This document shows positions 34,390-45,549 of a stretch of 64,000 nucleotides of DNA, in pieces. The position numbers were made by a program, and so were the translations under genes. The notes beneath the pieces were generated by a model that did not search any database, was not told where the DNA came from, and saw nothing but the letters and a program-made list of their open reading frames with translations. Each line of letters begins with the position of its first letter. The stretch's first letter is position 1. Origin of the DNA: Micropruina sp. (lineage in GTDB: Bacteria > Actinomycetota > Actinomycetes > Propionibacteriales > Propionibacteriaceae); assembly GCA_016716635.1 (NCBI GenBank), contig JADJVZ010000014.1:372001-436000 (forward strand), written 5' to 3'.

Positions 34390-35322
34390 ATGGACCGCAG
34401 AGCTACGGGATGGGCAGCGATGCTGACGTCGACAGCGGCATTCGGGTCCGCGGGCGCCTTCGCGAAGCCCCTGCTTGAGGCAGGTTGGTCGCCGGCCTCG
34501 CTGGTCACCGTGCGCCTCGCCGGCGCCGCACTCGTCCTCCTTCTCCCGGCCCTGTGGTCGATGCGCGGACGCTGGTCCCGCTTCGCCGGTCACCTGCCGC
34601 AGCTTCTGGGCTACGGCTTGTTCGCCGGGATGGTCGCCCAGGTCGCGTTCTTCAACGCCACCACCACCATGCCTGTGGGGATGGCGATCCTCTTCGAGTA
34701 CCTCGGCATCGTCTGGGTGGTGCTGTGGGGGTGGCTCGTCCGCGGCAAGCCACTCAAACGCGTCACCCTCATCGGAATGGCCCTGGCGGTCGTTGGGCTC
34801 GTCGTCGTGGTGAATCCTGCCGCCCCGGCGGGGATCAGCTTCCCCGGCCTTCTGTGGGGCCTCGCCGCCAGCCTCGGATTGGCCGTCTACTACGTGGTGT
34901 GCGCCGAGGTGGATGGAATTCCCCCGGTCACCTTCGTCAGCTTCGGGCTCGGCATCGGCGCGATCGGACTCACGATCCTGCAGGCCCTCGGGCTGCAGCA
35001 GGTGGCCCTCTCGACTGCCCCCGCCCACCTGCAGGGGACACTCGTTCCCTGGTGGATCGGCGTCGCGGGCCTCATTCTCATCGCGGCCGTGCTCGCCTAT
35101 CTCAGTGGCTTCTTCGGCACCCAAGCTCTCGGCTCAACGTTGGCGTCCTTCGTCGGACTCACGGAGGTTCTCTTCGCCGTGATCTGGGCCTGGGCACTCC
35201 TCGGCGAGACCATCAGTCCGCTGCAGGCCCTCGGTGGCGCGGTGCTGCTCGGTGGCGTGGCGATGGTCCAACAAGGCGACACATCTGCGCTGCCCGAGGC
35301 CCTGCCCGAGCCCGTCGCCTGA
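34390..35322 (+). CDS. EamA/DMT family transporter
   Basis: A 310-residue membrane protein with ten predicted helices in two EamA repeats (about 8-140 and 150-290). STAAFGSAGAFAKPLLEAGW opens the first repeat, and LASFVGLTEVLFAVIWAWALLGE closes the second with the typical E-P-like turn. EamA proteins export amino acids, nucleosides or other metabolites; the substrate is unknown. GGAGG at 34381-34385 fixes the ATG at 34390. Divergent from purD. Confidence 0.85.
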   Translation: MDRRATGWAAMLTSTAAFGSAGAFAKPLLEAGWSPASLVTVRLAGAALVLLLPALWSMRGRWSRFAGHLPQLLGYGLFAGMVAQVAFFNATTTMPVGMAILFEYLGIVWVVLWGWLVRGKPLKRVTLIGMALAVVGLVVVVNPAAPAGISFPGLLWGLAASLGLAVYYVVCAEVDGIPPVTFVSFGLGIGAIGLTILQALGLQQVALSTAPAHLQGTLVPWWIGVAGLILIAAVLAYLSGFFGTQALGSTLASFVGLTEVLFAVIWAWALLGETISPLQALGGAVLLGGVAMVQQGDTSALPEALPEPVA

Positions 35323-35470
35323 CCCCCCGGCGTGCTTCCGGTTGCGCCCAACCACCCCGCGAGCCGCTTCGGGGAGCTGACGTCCACTAATCCCACCCCA
35401 CGGGACTGTCTTGGTTGCTGCGAGCGGCGTACAGGTGAGTAGCGGGGCACCCCGGAACCCCTCCCCATCC

Positions 35471-35540
35471 CACTCTGCTGGCGTTGAGCGTCTTGACTGG
35501 CGCAATATCGCCAGCAATCACGCCGAACGCCAGCAGAGTG
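35471..35540. repeat. 70-nt palindromic element with internal hairpin
   Basis: Perfect 15-bp terminal inverted repeats, CACTCTGCTGGCGTT (35471-35485) and its complement (35526-35540), enclose a second hairpin CTGGCG / CGCCAG (35497-35514). The inner arms repeat the CTGGCG found in the outer arms. It sits 25 nt past the purA stop and downstream of EamA, so it could be a bidirectional terminator or a REP/MITE-like element. Confidence 0.65.
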
Positions 35541-35564
35541 CCGTCCAGTGACAGGTGGCAGACC

Positions 35565-36980
<1,416 letters not shown>

Positions 36981-37034
36981 TCAACACCCACTCTTGACCC
37001 CGGCGATCGATGTGCGCCATTTACACCATGTCAC

Positions 37035-37040
37035 TACCAT
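37035..37040 (+). promoter_or_regulatory. -10 box TACCAT for a leaderless EamA-MFS mRNA
   Basis: TACCAT ends 7 nt before the GTG at 37048. No ribosome-binding site lies between them. Confidence 0.45.
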
Positions 37041-37047
37041 TGGACAA

Positions 37048-37971
37048 GTGCGATTGGGTGTTGGGTTCTTAATTTTGGCAGGCGTGTGCTGGGGCACCGC
37101 CGGCACCCTAGGCACCCTCCTCGTGCGAGCCACCGGCCTACCTTTCGCGGCCGTCGCTGGCTATCGCATCGCTATCGGTGGGGCCTTGATGTTGGCCATG
37201 ATTCTCGTTCGTCGGTCGGCAGTGTGGCCCGCCACCGCGGCCGCGTGGCGGCGGGTCGCCCTCATCGGCGGCTGCCTCTTGGGCTTCCAGGTGTGCTTCT
37301 TTGCTGCCGTCTCCCAGGTGGGGGTGAGCGTCGCCACCCTCGTGGCCATCGGATCTACGCCCGTGATCGTCACCATCGCTGACATCGCCACGGGCAAGCA
37401 CCGGTGGAACGCCCAAGTTCTGACTTCCCTGGGCCTAGCCCTCATGGGTGTGGGTTTGCTCGCGGGGGTTCCGGAGCAGGGTTTGGACGCCCGCCGCCTC
37501 GCGTTGGGTTGCCTGCTGGCCCTGGGCGCCGGTATCACCTTCGCCATCATCACGTTGGCCGGTTCGCGTCCGGTGCCGGGCTTCGACAACGCCACCGGGA
37601 TGGGCGTCGGGATGCTCGGCGGTGGCCTGGTCGCGCTCGGCCTGGCGACGACGTCCGGCCCCATCGGTTTTGCCCTGAGCCCCGCCAGCGTCGCGTTGGT
37701 GCTGGCCCTAGGCCTGCTGCCCAGCGCCGTGGCGTATTTGGCCTTCGTGAGGGGGTTGCAGACGGAGTCCGCCACGACCGCCTCCCTCATCAGCTTGCTT
37801 GAGCCGGTCACCGGGGTGGTCGTCGCGGCGATCGTCCTCGGCGAGCGCCTGGGAGCCGCCGGCATTGCCGGGGCTTGCGCCCTTCTCACGGCCGTCGCAT
37901 TGGCTGCGGTGCCCGGGCAGCAACTCAGCGCCCTGCGGCGTCGCCTCAGCGTGGCAAACTCTGTCGGGTGA
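37048..37971 (+). CDS. EamA/DMT family transporter
   Basis: A 307-residue ten-helix DMT transporter. FLILAGVCWGTAGTLGTLLV starts the first EamA repeat and SLLEPVTGVVVAAIVLGERL is the classical EP motif of the last helices. The substrate is unknown; an exporter of metabolites is likely. The GTG at 37048 is chosen because hydrophobic family-like sequence begins there and the upstream frame is arginine- and histidine-rich. It is followed by an overlapping MFS gene (GTGA), so the two transporters form one operon. Confidence 0.82.
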   Translation: MRLGVGFLILAGVCWGTAGTLGTLLVRATGLPFAAVAGYRIAIGGALMLAMILVRRSAVWPATAAAWRRVALIGGCLLGFQVCFFAAVSQVGVSVATLVAIGSTPVIVTIADIATGKHRWNAQVLTSLGLALMGVGLLAGVPEQGLDARRLALGCLLALGAGITFAIITLAGSRPVPGFDNATGMGVGMLGGGLVALGLATTSGPIGFALSPASVALVLALGLLPSAVAYLAFVRGLQTESATTASLISLLEPVTGVVVAAIVLGERLGAAGIAGACALLTAVALAAVPGQQLSALRRRLSVANSVG

Positions 37972-39197
37972 CCGGCTACCTGCCCACTGAGAGCGGGTAC
38001 AAACGCGCCTCCTGGGCGCTGTTCGTCGCGGGGCTGGCCACCTTCACGATGATCTATTGCGCGCAGCCGCTGCTGCCGATCTTCGCCTCCGAGTTTCAGG
38101 TCACCCCCGCGAACGCGGCCATGGCCGTCTCGGCCACGACGATCTGCCTGGGACTCGCCGGGCTCGTCTACGGGCCCTTGTCGGACGCCATCGGACGCCG
38201 CCAGGTCATGATCGCTTCGCTGGGCGCCTCGGCCGGCCTGACCATCGCGTCCGCCTTCGTGGACGATTGGACGCACCTGATGATTCTGCGCGGGCTCATC
38301 GGCCTGGCCGTGGCGGGGTTGCCGGCCACGACGACGTCGTATCTGCGCGAGGAGATCCACCCCGACCACGCCTCCGCGGCGATCAGCCTGTTCATCGGCG
38401 GAAACGCCATCGGCGGCATGACCGGACGTTTTGTGACGGGAGCCCTGACCTCCTGGTTCGGCTGGCGGTGGGCCATCGCCGGCGTCGGGCTCATTGGCGT
38501 GGCGTCGTTCGTGATGGCCGTGGTGCTGCTGCCCAAGGCGCGCGTCCACGTGCGGCAGCCGCTGCAGGTGCGCACCCTCACCGAGAACGCCGTCCGCATG
38601 GCCACCGACCCGGGACTGCTGCGCCTTTATGCCACCGGCTTTTGCACCATGGGTGCCTTCGTGGCCTTGTTCAACGCCATGAGCTTCCGGCTCGCCGCCC
38701 CGCCCTACAGCCTCGACATTGCGGTAGCGGGGGCCATCTACCTGACCTACGCCTTCGGCTCGGTCGCCTCCACCACGGCCGGACGCTTGTGGACGCGCTT
38801 CGGGCCTCGAACGATCGTCCCGGTGGCGATGGGCATCCAACTGGTGGGTGTCCTCGTGACCGGCGGCGAACCCCTGTGGCTGGTGGTGGTCGGCTCGACG
38901 CTGGTCGTCATCGGCTTCTTCGCCGCCCACGGCACCCTGGCGGGCTGGGTGACCGCTCGGGCCGAACTGCTGGGGCCAGGCACCGGCCAGGCGGGGGCGC
39001 TCTACCTCTTCGCGTACTACCTAGGCTCCTCGGTGGCGGGCACGGCCGCCGGCGCTGCGTGGAGCACGGGTGGTTGGACCTCCGTCATCGTGTTGACCGC
39101 GATCATGGTCGCGGTCGGAGCGGGACTTGCCGCCTCGATGCGCCGGGTTCCTTCGTTGAAGCAACCGCCGGTTGATCCGATGGAGCAGGCGGCCTGA
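37968..39197 (+). CDS. MFS transporter (12-TM)
   Basis: A 409-residue major facilitator. YCAQPLLPIFASEFQVTPA in TM1 and LVYGPLSDAIGRRQVM (motif A in the TM2-3 loop) resemble the YnfM/AraJ-like branch. Twelve helices are expected. The substrate is unknown. The GTG overlaps the stop of the EamA gene, so translation is coupled and the longer frame from 37875 is a shadow. Confidence 0.85.
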   Translation: MTGYLPTESGYKRASWALFVAGLATFTMIYCAQPLLPIFASEFQVTPANAAMAVSATTICLGLAGLVYGPLSDAIGRRQVMIASLGASAGLTIASAFVDDWTHLMILRGLIGLAVAGLPATTTSYLREEIHPDHASAAISLFIGGNAIGGMTGRFVTGALTSWFGWRWAIAGVGLIGVASFVMAVVLLPKARVHVRQPLQVRTLTENAVRMATDPGLLRLYATGFCTMGAFVALFNAMSFRLAAPPYSLDIAVAGAIYLTYAFGSVASTTAGRLWTRFGPRTIVPVAMGIQLVGVLVTGGEPLWLVVVGSTLVVIGFFAAHGTLAGWVTARAELLGPGTGQAGALYLFAYYLGSSVAGTAAGAAWSTGGWTSVIVLTAIMVAVGAGLAASMRRVPSLKQPPVDPMEQAA

Positions 39198-39212
39198 CCT
39201 CGGCGTCCGTCC

Positions 39213-39839
39213 TCAGGCGTTCGACAAACCGAGCTTGAGCCCGAAGCCGATGACCGCAACACCCGCGACGGCGTCGATCCAACGCCGGACGCTGGGCCGC
39301 TGCAACCACGCCGACATCGTGTTCACGAGCAGGATCAGCAGCGTTGACCATGCCATACCCTCGAGCCCGTGGACGCCTGCCAGGAGCGTGCCCATCAAGG
39401 CCGGCGAGGCACCTGCGGGGATGAACTGCGGGAGCAGCGCCACGTAGAAGGCACCCACCTTGGGATTGAGCAAGTTGGTGACCAGGCCTTGGCGGAAGTA
39501 GCGGCCCACTCCCCCAAGTCCGGGCGCCTTGGCATCCTCGTGGCTCTCCTCGCCTCGGATCGCCGTCCACAGCATGCGTCCACCGAGGTACAGCATGTAG
39601 GCCATCCCTAGGTACTTCACGATCGTGAAGGCGACCTCGGAGGCGGTCAACAGCGCCGATACTCCCAACGCGGCGGCCAGCCCCCACACCAGGCAGCCGA
39701 GGCAGATCCCGGACGCCGCAGCGAAGGCCTCTTTGCGCGAGCGGGTGGCTGCGGTTCGCAACACCAGCGCCGTGTCCAGCCCCGGCGTTAACGTCACTAA
39801 GCCGGCCACCAGGGCGAAAGAAAGGACGGGGTCCAGCAT
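39213..39839 (-). CDS. LysE family amino-acid exporter
   Basis: A 208-residue membrane protein with about six helices. LVTLTPGLDTALVLRTAATR is the LysE/RhtB signature near the start, and NLLNPKVGAFYVALLPQFIP is the conserved central loop. Members export lysine, threonine or homoserine lactones; the substrate cannot be assigned. GGAGG lies before the ATG at 39839. Convergent with the MFS gene. Confidence 0.88.
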   Translation of the reverse strand: MLDPVLSFALVAGLVTLTPGLDTALVLRTAATRSRKEAFAAASGICLGCLVWGLAAALGVSALLTASEVAFTIVKYLGMAYMLYLGGRMLWTAIRGEESHEDAKAPGLGGVGRYFRQGLVTNLLNPKVGAFYVALLPQFIPAGASPALMGTLLAGVHGLEGMAWSTLLILLVNTMSAWLQRPSVRRWIDAVAGVAVIGFGLKLGLSNA

Positions 39840-39995
39840 GGCGCCTCCTGAGGTCGAGCGAGCGCCACGATATCCTCACGGCACGGGGCGCTGGCACCGT
39901 GCTCGGCGTCGCCGGACATCCGGGCGCCTCGCGCAAGGACGCCTGACCGGGTCGCCTCCGTGGTCTGTGAAGGTGGCGTGAGGCGGAGGGGACGC

Positions 39996-41432
39996 ATGCG
40001 CAAGTACGGGTGGCTAGCTGCCGGGGCGGCAGGGGCAGCGTTGTTCTACGTATTGTTCGCTCATCACACCCTTGCCCGTGTCTGGGTCGATGAACCTAAC
40101 TACACGCAATCCGGCTTGAACTACCTGCACGGGGATCTCGCGATGAACCCCGAGCACCCGCCCCTCGCTAAGTACATCTTGGGGTTGTGGCAACTTGTCG
40201 CCGGGGAAGGGCCCTTGCCCTGCCGCCTCCTGATGGGCGCCCTCGTAGCCTGCACCTGCATGGCCATGTGGTGGCTGCTCAAGCCCACGACCGGCCCGAC
40301 GGCAGCCATGGCGACAGCGTTCGCCTGGGGTCTCATGCCACGCATGTTCCAAGGAGAAGACCGGATTGATCGGTTCGTGAGCCTCGACGTGTTCATGGTC
40401 ATGTTCCTGATCGCCGGTATCGCATTCACGTGGCACTGGTATCTCCGCGGCGGACTGTGGCGCATAGCCGTTGCGGGGGTGCTCATCGGGGCGGCGGCGA
40501 TGTGCAAACTCACCGCCCTTCTGGCTGTCCCCGCACTCTTCGTCTTGGTGCCCCCGCCCCGGCGCCACTCGGCCCCCGGCGCCCGACGCACGTGGGGATC
40601 AACCCTGGTTGGCATGGCCGTGTTCACCCTGGGTGCCGCGGTTGTCTGTGTCGCCAGTTTGTGGCCGTTTGGGGTGATTGACGGCGTCCGCCGGATGTTC
40701 GAGCTCCAGAGTTCTCACAATGCACTGGGGCAGACCATCACGCTCCATGGGAGCGTCTACGGCAGTGCCCCGTGGTGGGCCACGTTCGCCTACGCGTGGG
40801 AGTCGCTGGGCCTGCTCCCGTCAGTGGCCTTGGTCGGAGGCAGCCTGTTGTGCTGGACGTTGGTCCACAACCGCCTCGTGGCGGTGCTGACTGTGCAACT
40901 GATGACGATCGTCGGGTTCCTGTGCTGGTCGCATGTTGCTCTTCCCCACTATGTTCTCGACTGGGCTTGGATTCCAACCATCCTCATGGGCCTCGGGGTA
41001 TGGAGCGCTACCGGGGCGGGCGAGACTGCCATCCGGTGGGTGCAGCCACTCACTCTTGTGGTGGTCGCGATGCTAGGGAGCGCCGTCCAGACGATCATCC
41101 ACGTGGCCACCATGACCCCACATGGCATTCAGCTAATACCGGCCTTGGTCAGCCAAGGGCCGCTCCCCGAGGGAAAGACCCTGGTGATGTCCGTGCCCGA
41201 TTGGCAAAGCGCGCCCGCGTCCATCCAAAACATCGCTGTGGACGACCGAGCGGAGTCCATCACCTCAATCGTGGTCGGCCATGACCAGGGACACCCCCCA
41301 ACCTCAGCCCTGTCGACCTTTCTGGCGAACCTCCCTGCGGATGTTCGTCACATCACGGTGGACGACGTGGAGTTGTACCTCCTTCCGGCACCCCTGCAGC
41401 AGACCAACGGCGTTTTGTCTTTGCGCCGCTAA
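39996..41432 (+). CDS. GT39-like (dolichyl-phosphate-mannose type) membrane glycosyltransferase
   Basis: A 478-residue membrane protein with about ten helices. After TM1 the loop reads VWVDEPNYTQSGLNYLHGDL, with the acidic pair of GT-C enzymes, followed by MNPEHPPLAKYILGL, a hallmark of the PMT/GT39 family. The last 100 residues are soluble and outside the membrane. It probably uses a lipid-linked mannose to modify proteins or glycans on the outer face. It is distinct in sequence from the 16.5-kb GT39. GGAGGGG lies before the ATG at 39996. Confidence 0.82.
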   Translation: MRKYGWLAAGAAGAALFYVLFAHHTLARVWVDEPNYTQSGLNYLHGDLAMNPEHPPLAKYILGLWQLVAGEGPLPCRLLMGALVACTCMAMWWLLKPTTGPTAAMATAFAWGLMPRMFQGEDRIDRFVSLDVFMVMFLIAGIAFTWHWYLRGGLWRIAVAGVLIGAAAMCKLTALLAVPALFVLVPPPRRHSAPGARRTWGSTLVGMAVFTLGAAVVCVASLWPFGVIDGVRRMFELQSSHNALGQTITLHGSVYGSAPWWATFAYAWESLGLLPSVALVGGSLLCWTLVHNRLVAVLTVQLMTIVGFLCWSHVALPHYVLDWAWIPTILMGLGVWSATGAGETAIRWVQPLTLVVVAMLGSAVQTIIHVATMTPHGIQLIPALVSQGPLPEGKTLVMSVPDWQSAPASIQNIAVDDRAESITSIVVGHDQGHPPTSALSTFLANLPADVRHITVDDVELYLLPAPLQQTNGVLSLRR

Positions 41433-41446
41433 ACGCGCCCCAACGC

Positions 41447-41485
41447 ACGACTCCCCGGCACCCAACGTGGGTACCGGGGAGTCGT
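41447..41485. terminator. Bidirectional hairpin terminator
   Basis: ACGACTCCCCGG..ACCCA pairs with TGGGT..CCGGGGAGTCGT (41447-41485) with one mismatch. It lies between the convergent GT39 and aldolase genes. Confidence 0.75.
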
Positions 41486-41499
41486 GAGGTGAATCAGAT

Positions 41500-42522
<1,023 letters not shown>

Positions 42523-42636
42523 GCGGTTCTCCTCGCGCTACTTCGGTCTGGGACACCCCTAGTGAACCAAACCTCGGAGCCTCGTAGCTACGACTCCGCA
42601 GGTCGGACGCTCTGAACAGTCGCCCGAATCCGTGAA

Positions 42637-43158
42637 TCAGTCGTCCAGGCGGGAGAAGTCGATGCGCGCGCGGCCGCCGGACATGGTGCGGACGGCCGAG
42701 TCGATGGTGGCGGGCAAGGTATCCAAGTAGTCCATGGGGAAGGCCACCGCGGCGCCCTCCCGTCCGGTGAACGTCAACGTCGGACTGCCCCCGAGCCGAC
42801 CATTGGTGGCCGTGACGCCACCCAACTCGGGCCACGCCAAGGTCGCCTTCTCGGAGTAGATCCCCTCGCGGCCGATCGCGATCGCCGGGCCGACGCCGAC
42901 GCGCTTGGCTTCTCGGGCCGCGAGCCACCACCGAATAAGCCCGTACACGATGAGCACGACCGAGGCCACCAGCGTCCAGGTGAGCCATTCGATGGCCAGA
43001 TCCACGTACGGCTGCGTCTTGAAGAACTCGGCCACAATCCGAAGCACGACCATCACCAGGAGGTAGCCCACGCGCCAGGTCAGCGTCCACCGCCAGCGCG
43101 CCACCTTGGCTGCGGCAGGCGCGGGGTCGTAGCTGATCACCACGTGGCTGCCGGTCAT
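42637..43158 (-). CDS. Membrane protein with PH-like C-terminal domain
   Basis: A 173-residue protein. Two TM helices lie at about 26-45 and 53-77 (WRVGYLLVMVVLRIVAEFF, WTLVASVVLIVYGLIRWWL). The cytoplasmic C terminus (about 90-173) has the beta-rich pattern of bacterial PH domains (AIGREGIYSEKATLAWPEL, TLTFTGREGAAVAFPMDY). Function unknown. The ATG overlaps the stop of trmH (ATGA), so it is co-translated with the RNA methyltransferase. The longer frame to 43281 is antisense-like and rejected. Confidence 0.7.
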   Translation of the reverse strand: MTGSHVVISYDPAPAAAKVARWRWTLTWRVGYLLVMVVLRIVAEFFKTQPYVDLAIEWLTWTLVASVVLIVYGLIRWWLAAREAKRVGVGPAIAIGREGIYSEKATLAWPELGGVTATNGRLGGSPTLTFTGREGAAVAFPMDYLDTLPATIDSAVRTMSGGRARIDFSRLDD

Positions 43159-43805
43159 GCGTCCAATCTTACGGACGGGGCCCAGCGCAGGGACCAGTGG
43201 TACATGGCGATCGCGGCGGCGGCGCCCGCATTGATCGACCGGGTGGAGCCGTATTGGGTGATGGCCACGACGGCCTGGCACGCCTCTAACAGCTCGTCGG
43301 TGAGCCCCGGGCCCTCGGATCCGAACACCAAGCAGGCATTCTCAGGCAGCTCGGTGCGCTCCAGGGCGACCGAACCGGGCACGTTATCGACCCCGATGCA
43401 CGCGACGTCGTGGTCGGCCAGCCATTGAGTGAACGCCGCCACCGACTCGTGGTGGTGCACGTGTAGGTACTTATCGGTGACCATGGCGCCGCGCCGATTC
43501 CATCGGCGACGGCCGATGATGTGGACGCCCGCCACATTGAACGCGTTGGCTGTGCGGACGATCGACCCGATGTTGAAGTCGTGCTCCCAGTTCTGGATGG
43601 CCACGTGGAGGCGGTTGCGCGTCCGATCGAGGTCGGCCTTGATGGCCTCGACGCTCCAATAGCGGTACTCGTCGCCCACGTTGCGGCGATCTCCGTGCTC
43701 CAGCAGGTCCGGATCGAACCGCGGATCCTCCGGCCACGGCAACGCATGCGGACCGACGCCTACCGACGCGGCAGCCGCGACTTCGTCCTCGCTCAGGTGA
43801 CCCAT
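43155..43805 (-). CDS. TrmH/SpoU family RNA 2'-O-methyltransferase
   Basis: A 216-residue SPOUT methyltransferase. The three motifs are intact: NIGSIVRTANAFNVAGVHII (motif 1, catalytic Arg), CLVFGSEGPGLTDELL (motif 2) and ITQYGSTRSINAGAAAAIAM (motif 3, the knot that binds SAM). It should methylate a tRNA or rRNA ribose; the target site is unknown. The start at 43805 (MGHLSEDEV) is chosen because the longer frame to 44213 runs antisense through dedA. Confidence 0.88.
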   Translation of the reverse strand: MGHLSEDEVAAAASVGVGPHALPWPEDPRFDPDLLEHGDRRNVGDEYRYWSVEAIKADLDRTRNRLHVAIQNWEHDFNIGSIVRTANAFNVAGVHIIGRRRWNRRGAMVTDKYLHVHHHESVAAFTQWLADHDVACIGVDNVPGSVALERTELPENACLVFGSEGPGLTDELLEACQAVVAITQYGSTRSINAGAAAAIAMYHWSLRWAPSVRLDA

Positions 43806-43813
43806 GGGGCGTA

Positions 43814-43823
43814 ACGGTACCCT
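43814..43823. promoter_or_regulatory. Overlapping -10 boxes of divergent trmH and dedA
   Basis: TACCCT (43818-43823, plus strand) ends 6 nt before the dedA GTG at 43830. TACCGT (43814-43819, minus strand) ends 8 nt before the trmH ATG at 43805. The two hexamers share two base pairs inside GGTACC, so polymerase could occupy only one promoter at a time. Confidence 0.45.
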
Positions 43824-43829
43824 GGACCA

Positions 43830-44516
43830 GTGAATCTCACCCCGTTGCTGCTGCCGTTGCTCCTGCCCGATTGGCTCGATCCGGCCGTCATTATTCATAA
43901 CCTGGGCAACTGGGCACTGTGGGGCGTGGCACTGATCTTGTTCATCGAGTGCGCGATCTTCCCGGTGCTTCCCGGTGACTCCCTGCTCTTCACGGTCGGC
44001 ATGTTTATCGCCATGAATCCGCCGTCGATCACCTTCGGTGGCCTCGACAAGCCGATGGTGTACCTGGTGTCGTGCCTCATCCTGAGCATCTTCGCGGTGC
44101 TGGGCAACGTCGCGGGCTACTGGATCGGACACTTCATCGGACCAAAGCTTTTCAAGCCCCGCGAGGGATTCTGGGGCAAGATCTTCGATCCCAAGTACGT
44201 CGATCAGACCCACGAACTGCTCGGCAAGTACGGCAACCGCGCCCTGGTGTTGGCCCGCTTCGTGCCGTTCGTCCGAACGTTCATCACCCTCATCGCGGGC
44301 ATCGGACGCATGGACTTCAAGGCGTTCATCACCTGGACGGCCGTCGGCGGCGTGATCTGGAGCTTCGGCGTCACCGCGCTCGGCTACTTCCTCGGAAACA
44401 TCCCGTTCATCGCCAACAACATCGACGCTGTGCTGATCGCCATCGTTTTGGTGTCGGTGCTGCCCATGGCGTGGGAGTACCTCCGCGCCCGGCGCGAGAA
44501 GAAGGCCACCGCCTGA
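43830..44516 (+). CDS. DedA family membrane protein
   Basis: A 228-residue DedA protein. FIECAIFPVLPGDSLLFTVG has the acidic residue and PG motif of the re-entrant loop, and ARFVPFVRTFITLIAGIGRM carries the conserved arginines. Related proteins flip undecaprenyl phosphate or other lipids and are needed for envelope homeostasis. Transport here is inferred from the family. The GTG at 43830 fits the -10 box 6 nt upstream. Ends at a terminator shared with lemA. Confidence 0.9.
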   Translation: MNLTPLLLPLLLPDWLDPAVIIHNLGNWALWGVALILFIECAIFPVLPGDSLLFTVGMFIAMNPPSITFGGLDKPMVYLVSCLILSIFAVLGNVAGYWIGHFIGPKLFKPREGFWGKIFDPKYVDQTHELLGKYGNRALVLARFVPFVRTFITLIAGIGRMDFKAFITWTAVGGVIWSFGVTALGYFLGNIPFIANNIDAVLIAIVLVSVLPMAWEYLRARREKKATA

Positions 44517-44525
44517 ATAAAGTGA

Positions 44526-44567
44526 GCGACCGCCACGTCGCGCTGCAAGAGCACGTCGGACGGTCGC
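44526..44567. terminator. Bidirectional hairpin terminator
   Basis: GCGACCG (44526-44532) pairs with CGGTCGC (44561-44567), with extra inner pairing (ACGT/ACGT, GCT/AGC). It lies between convergent dedA and lemA. Confidence 0.6.
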
Positions 44568-44601
44568 CCCAAAGAAGCCTCAGAACCGAGGCTGCGATCA
44601 G

Positions 44602-45453
44602 TTACGGACGGATCTCCGGCGAGTTCGGCCGCGCAATCCCCGTCACAGGGTCAATGGCCAGCTCGTGTGCGGCGGGCGCCGACGGAAGCTGGTTGTAGGT
44701 GCCCGGCAGCGGCTGCGGGTCGGCGAACGTACCGGGAGCCTGCGCACTCGACGCCCCACCCTGGTAGCCCTGCGGATTGGGCAGCGCGTTCGGGGCCGGG
44801 TTCAACTCGGCATTGGTCGGCTCGGCCACGCGCTGAGGCGGACGAGGGTCGCCCCGATCACTGATCGACCCGAAGGAAACCGTGGGTGCCTGGCGAACCG
44901 CCGGATCACTGGCCTCGAAATAGGTGGCCTTCTGGAAGTTGAACATGCCCGCCGCGATGTTGGACGGGAAGCTCTCGACCTTGGTGTTGTACGCCCCGAC
45001 ATTGGCGTTGTAGTAACGACGTCCGGCCGCGATGCGGTCTTCGGTGTCGGCCAGTTGCGCCTGCAGAGCCTGGAAGTTGGCGTTCGACTTGAGGTCGGGG
45101 TAAGCCTCGACACTGACGATGAGCTGCCGGACGGACGCCGACAGTTGCTCTTCCACCGCGGAGCGTTCCGCGGTCGGAGCGCCACCGGACCCGGTGGACA
45201 GCTGCTGCGCTTGGGTGCGCAGGCGCGTCACGTCTTCGAGTGTGTTGCGCTCGTGCGCAGCGAAGCCACGGACGGTCTCGACGAGATTCGGGATCAGGTC
45301 ATAGCGCCGGTTGAGTTCAACATCGACCTGGCGCCAGGACTCCTGAATCAGGTTCCGGGAACGGACGAGCGAGTTGTAGATGCTGACGGCGGCGACGCCG
45401 AGCAAGACGACGACGATGAGCAGGATGATGAAGAACATCAAAAAGCCATTCAC
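44602..45453 (-). CDS. LemA family protein
   Basis: A 283-residue LemA protein. A single N-terminal TM helix (about 4-26) is followed by the helical LemA domain: YNSLVRSRNLIQESWRQVDV, RRYDLIPNLVETVRGFA and YNTKVESFPSNIAAGMFNF are diagnostic. The last 85 residues are a Pro/Asn/Ala-rich tail that ordinary LemA proteins lack. The function of LemA is unknown; the domain probably faces the outside. A GAGGAG-type site lies before the ATG at 45453. Confidence 0.88.
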   Translation of the reverse strand: MNGFLMFFIILLIVVVLLGVAAVSIYNSLVRSRNLIQESWRQVDVELNRRYDLIPNLVETVRGFAAHERNTLEDVTRLRTQAQQLSTGSGGAPTAERSAVEEQLSASVRQLIVSVEAYPDLKSNANFQALQAQLADTEDRIAAGRRYYNANVGAYNTKVESFPSNIAAGMFNFQKATYFEASDPAVRQAPTVSFGSISDRGDPRPPQRVAEPTNAELNPAPNALPNPQGYQGGASSAQAPGTFADPQPLPGTYNQLPSAPAAHELAIDPVTGIARPNSPEIRP

Positions 45454-45549
45454 AGCCTGGTACTCCTCTAAGTGGTTGTGGCGTTCAGAGTATCCGCCTC
45501 GGGCTCACAGGCCCAGATCATTGGGTTCGCGCGGTGACTCTCCGGCGGG

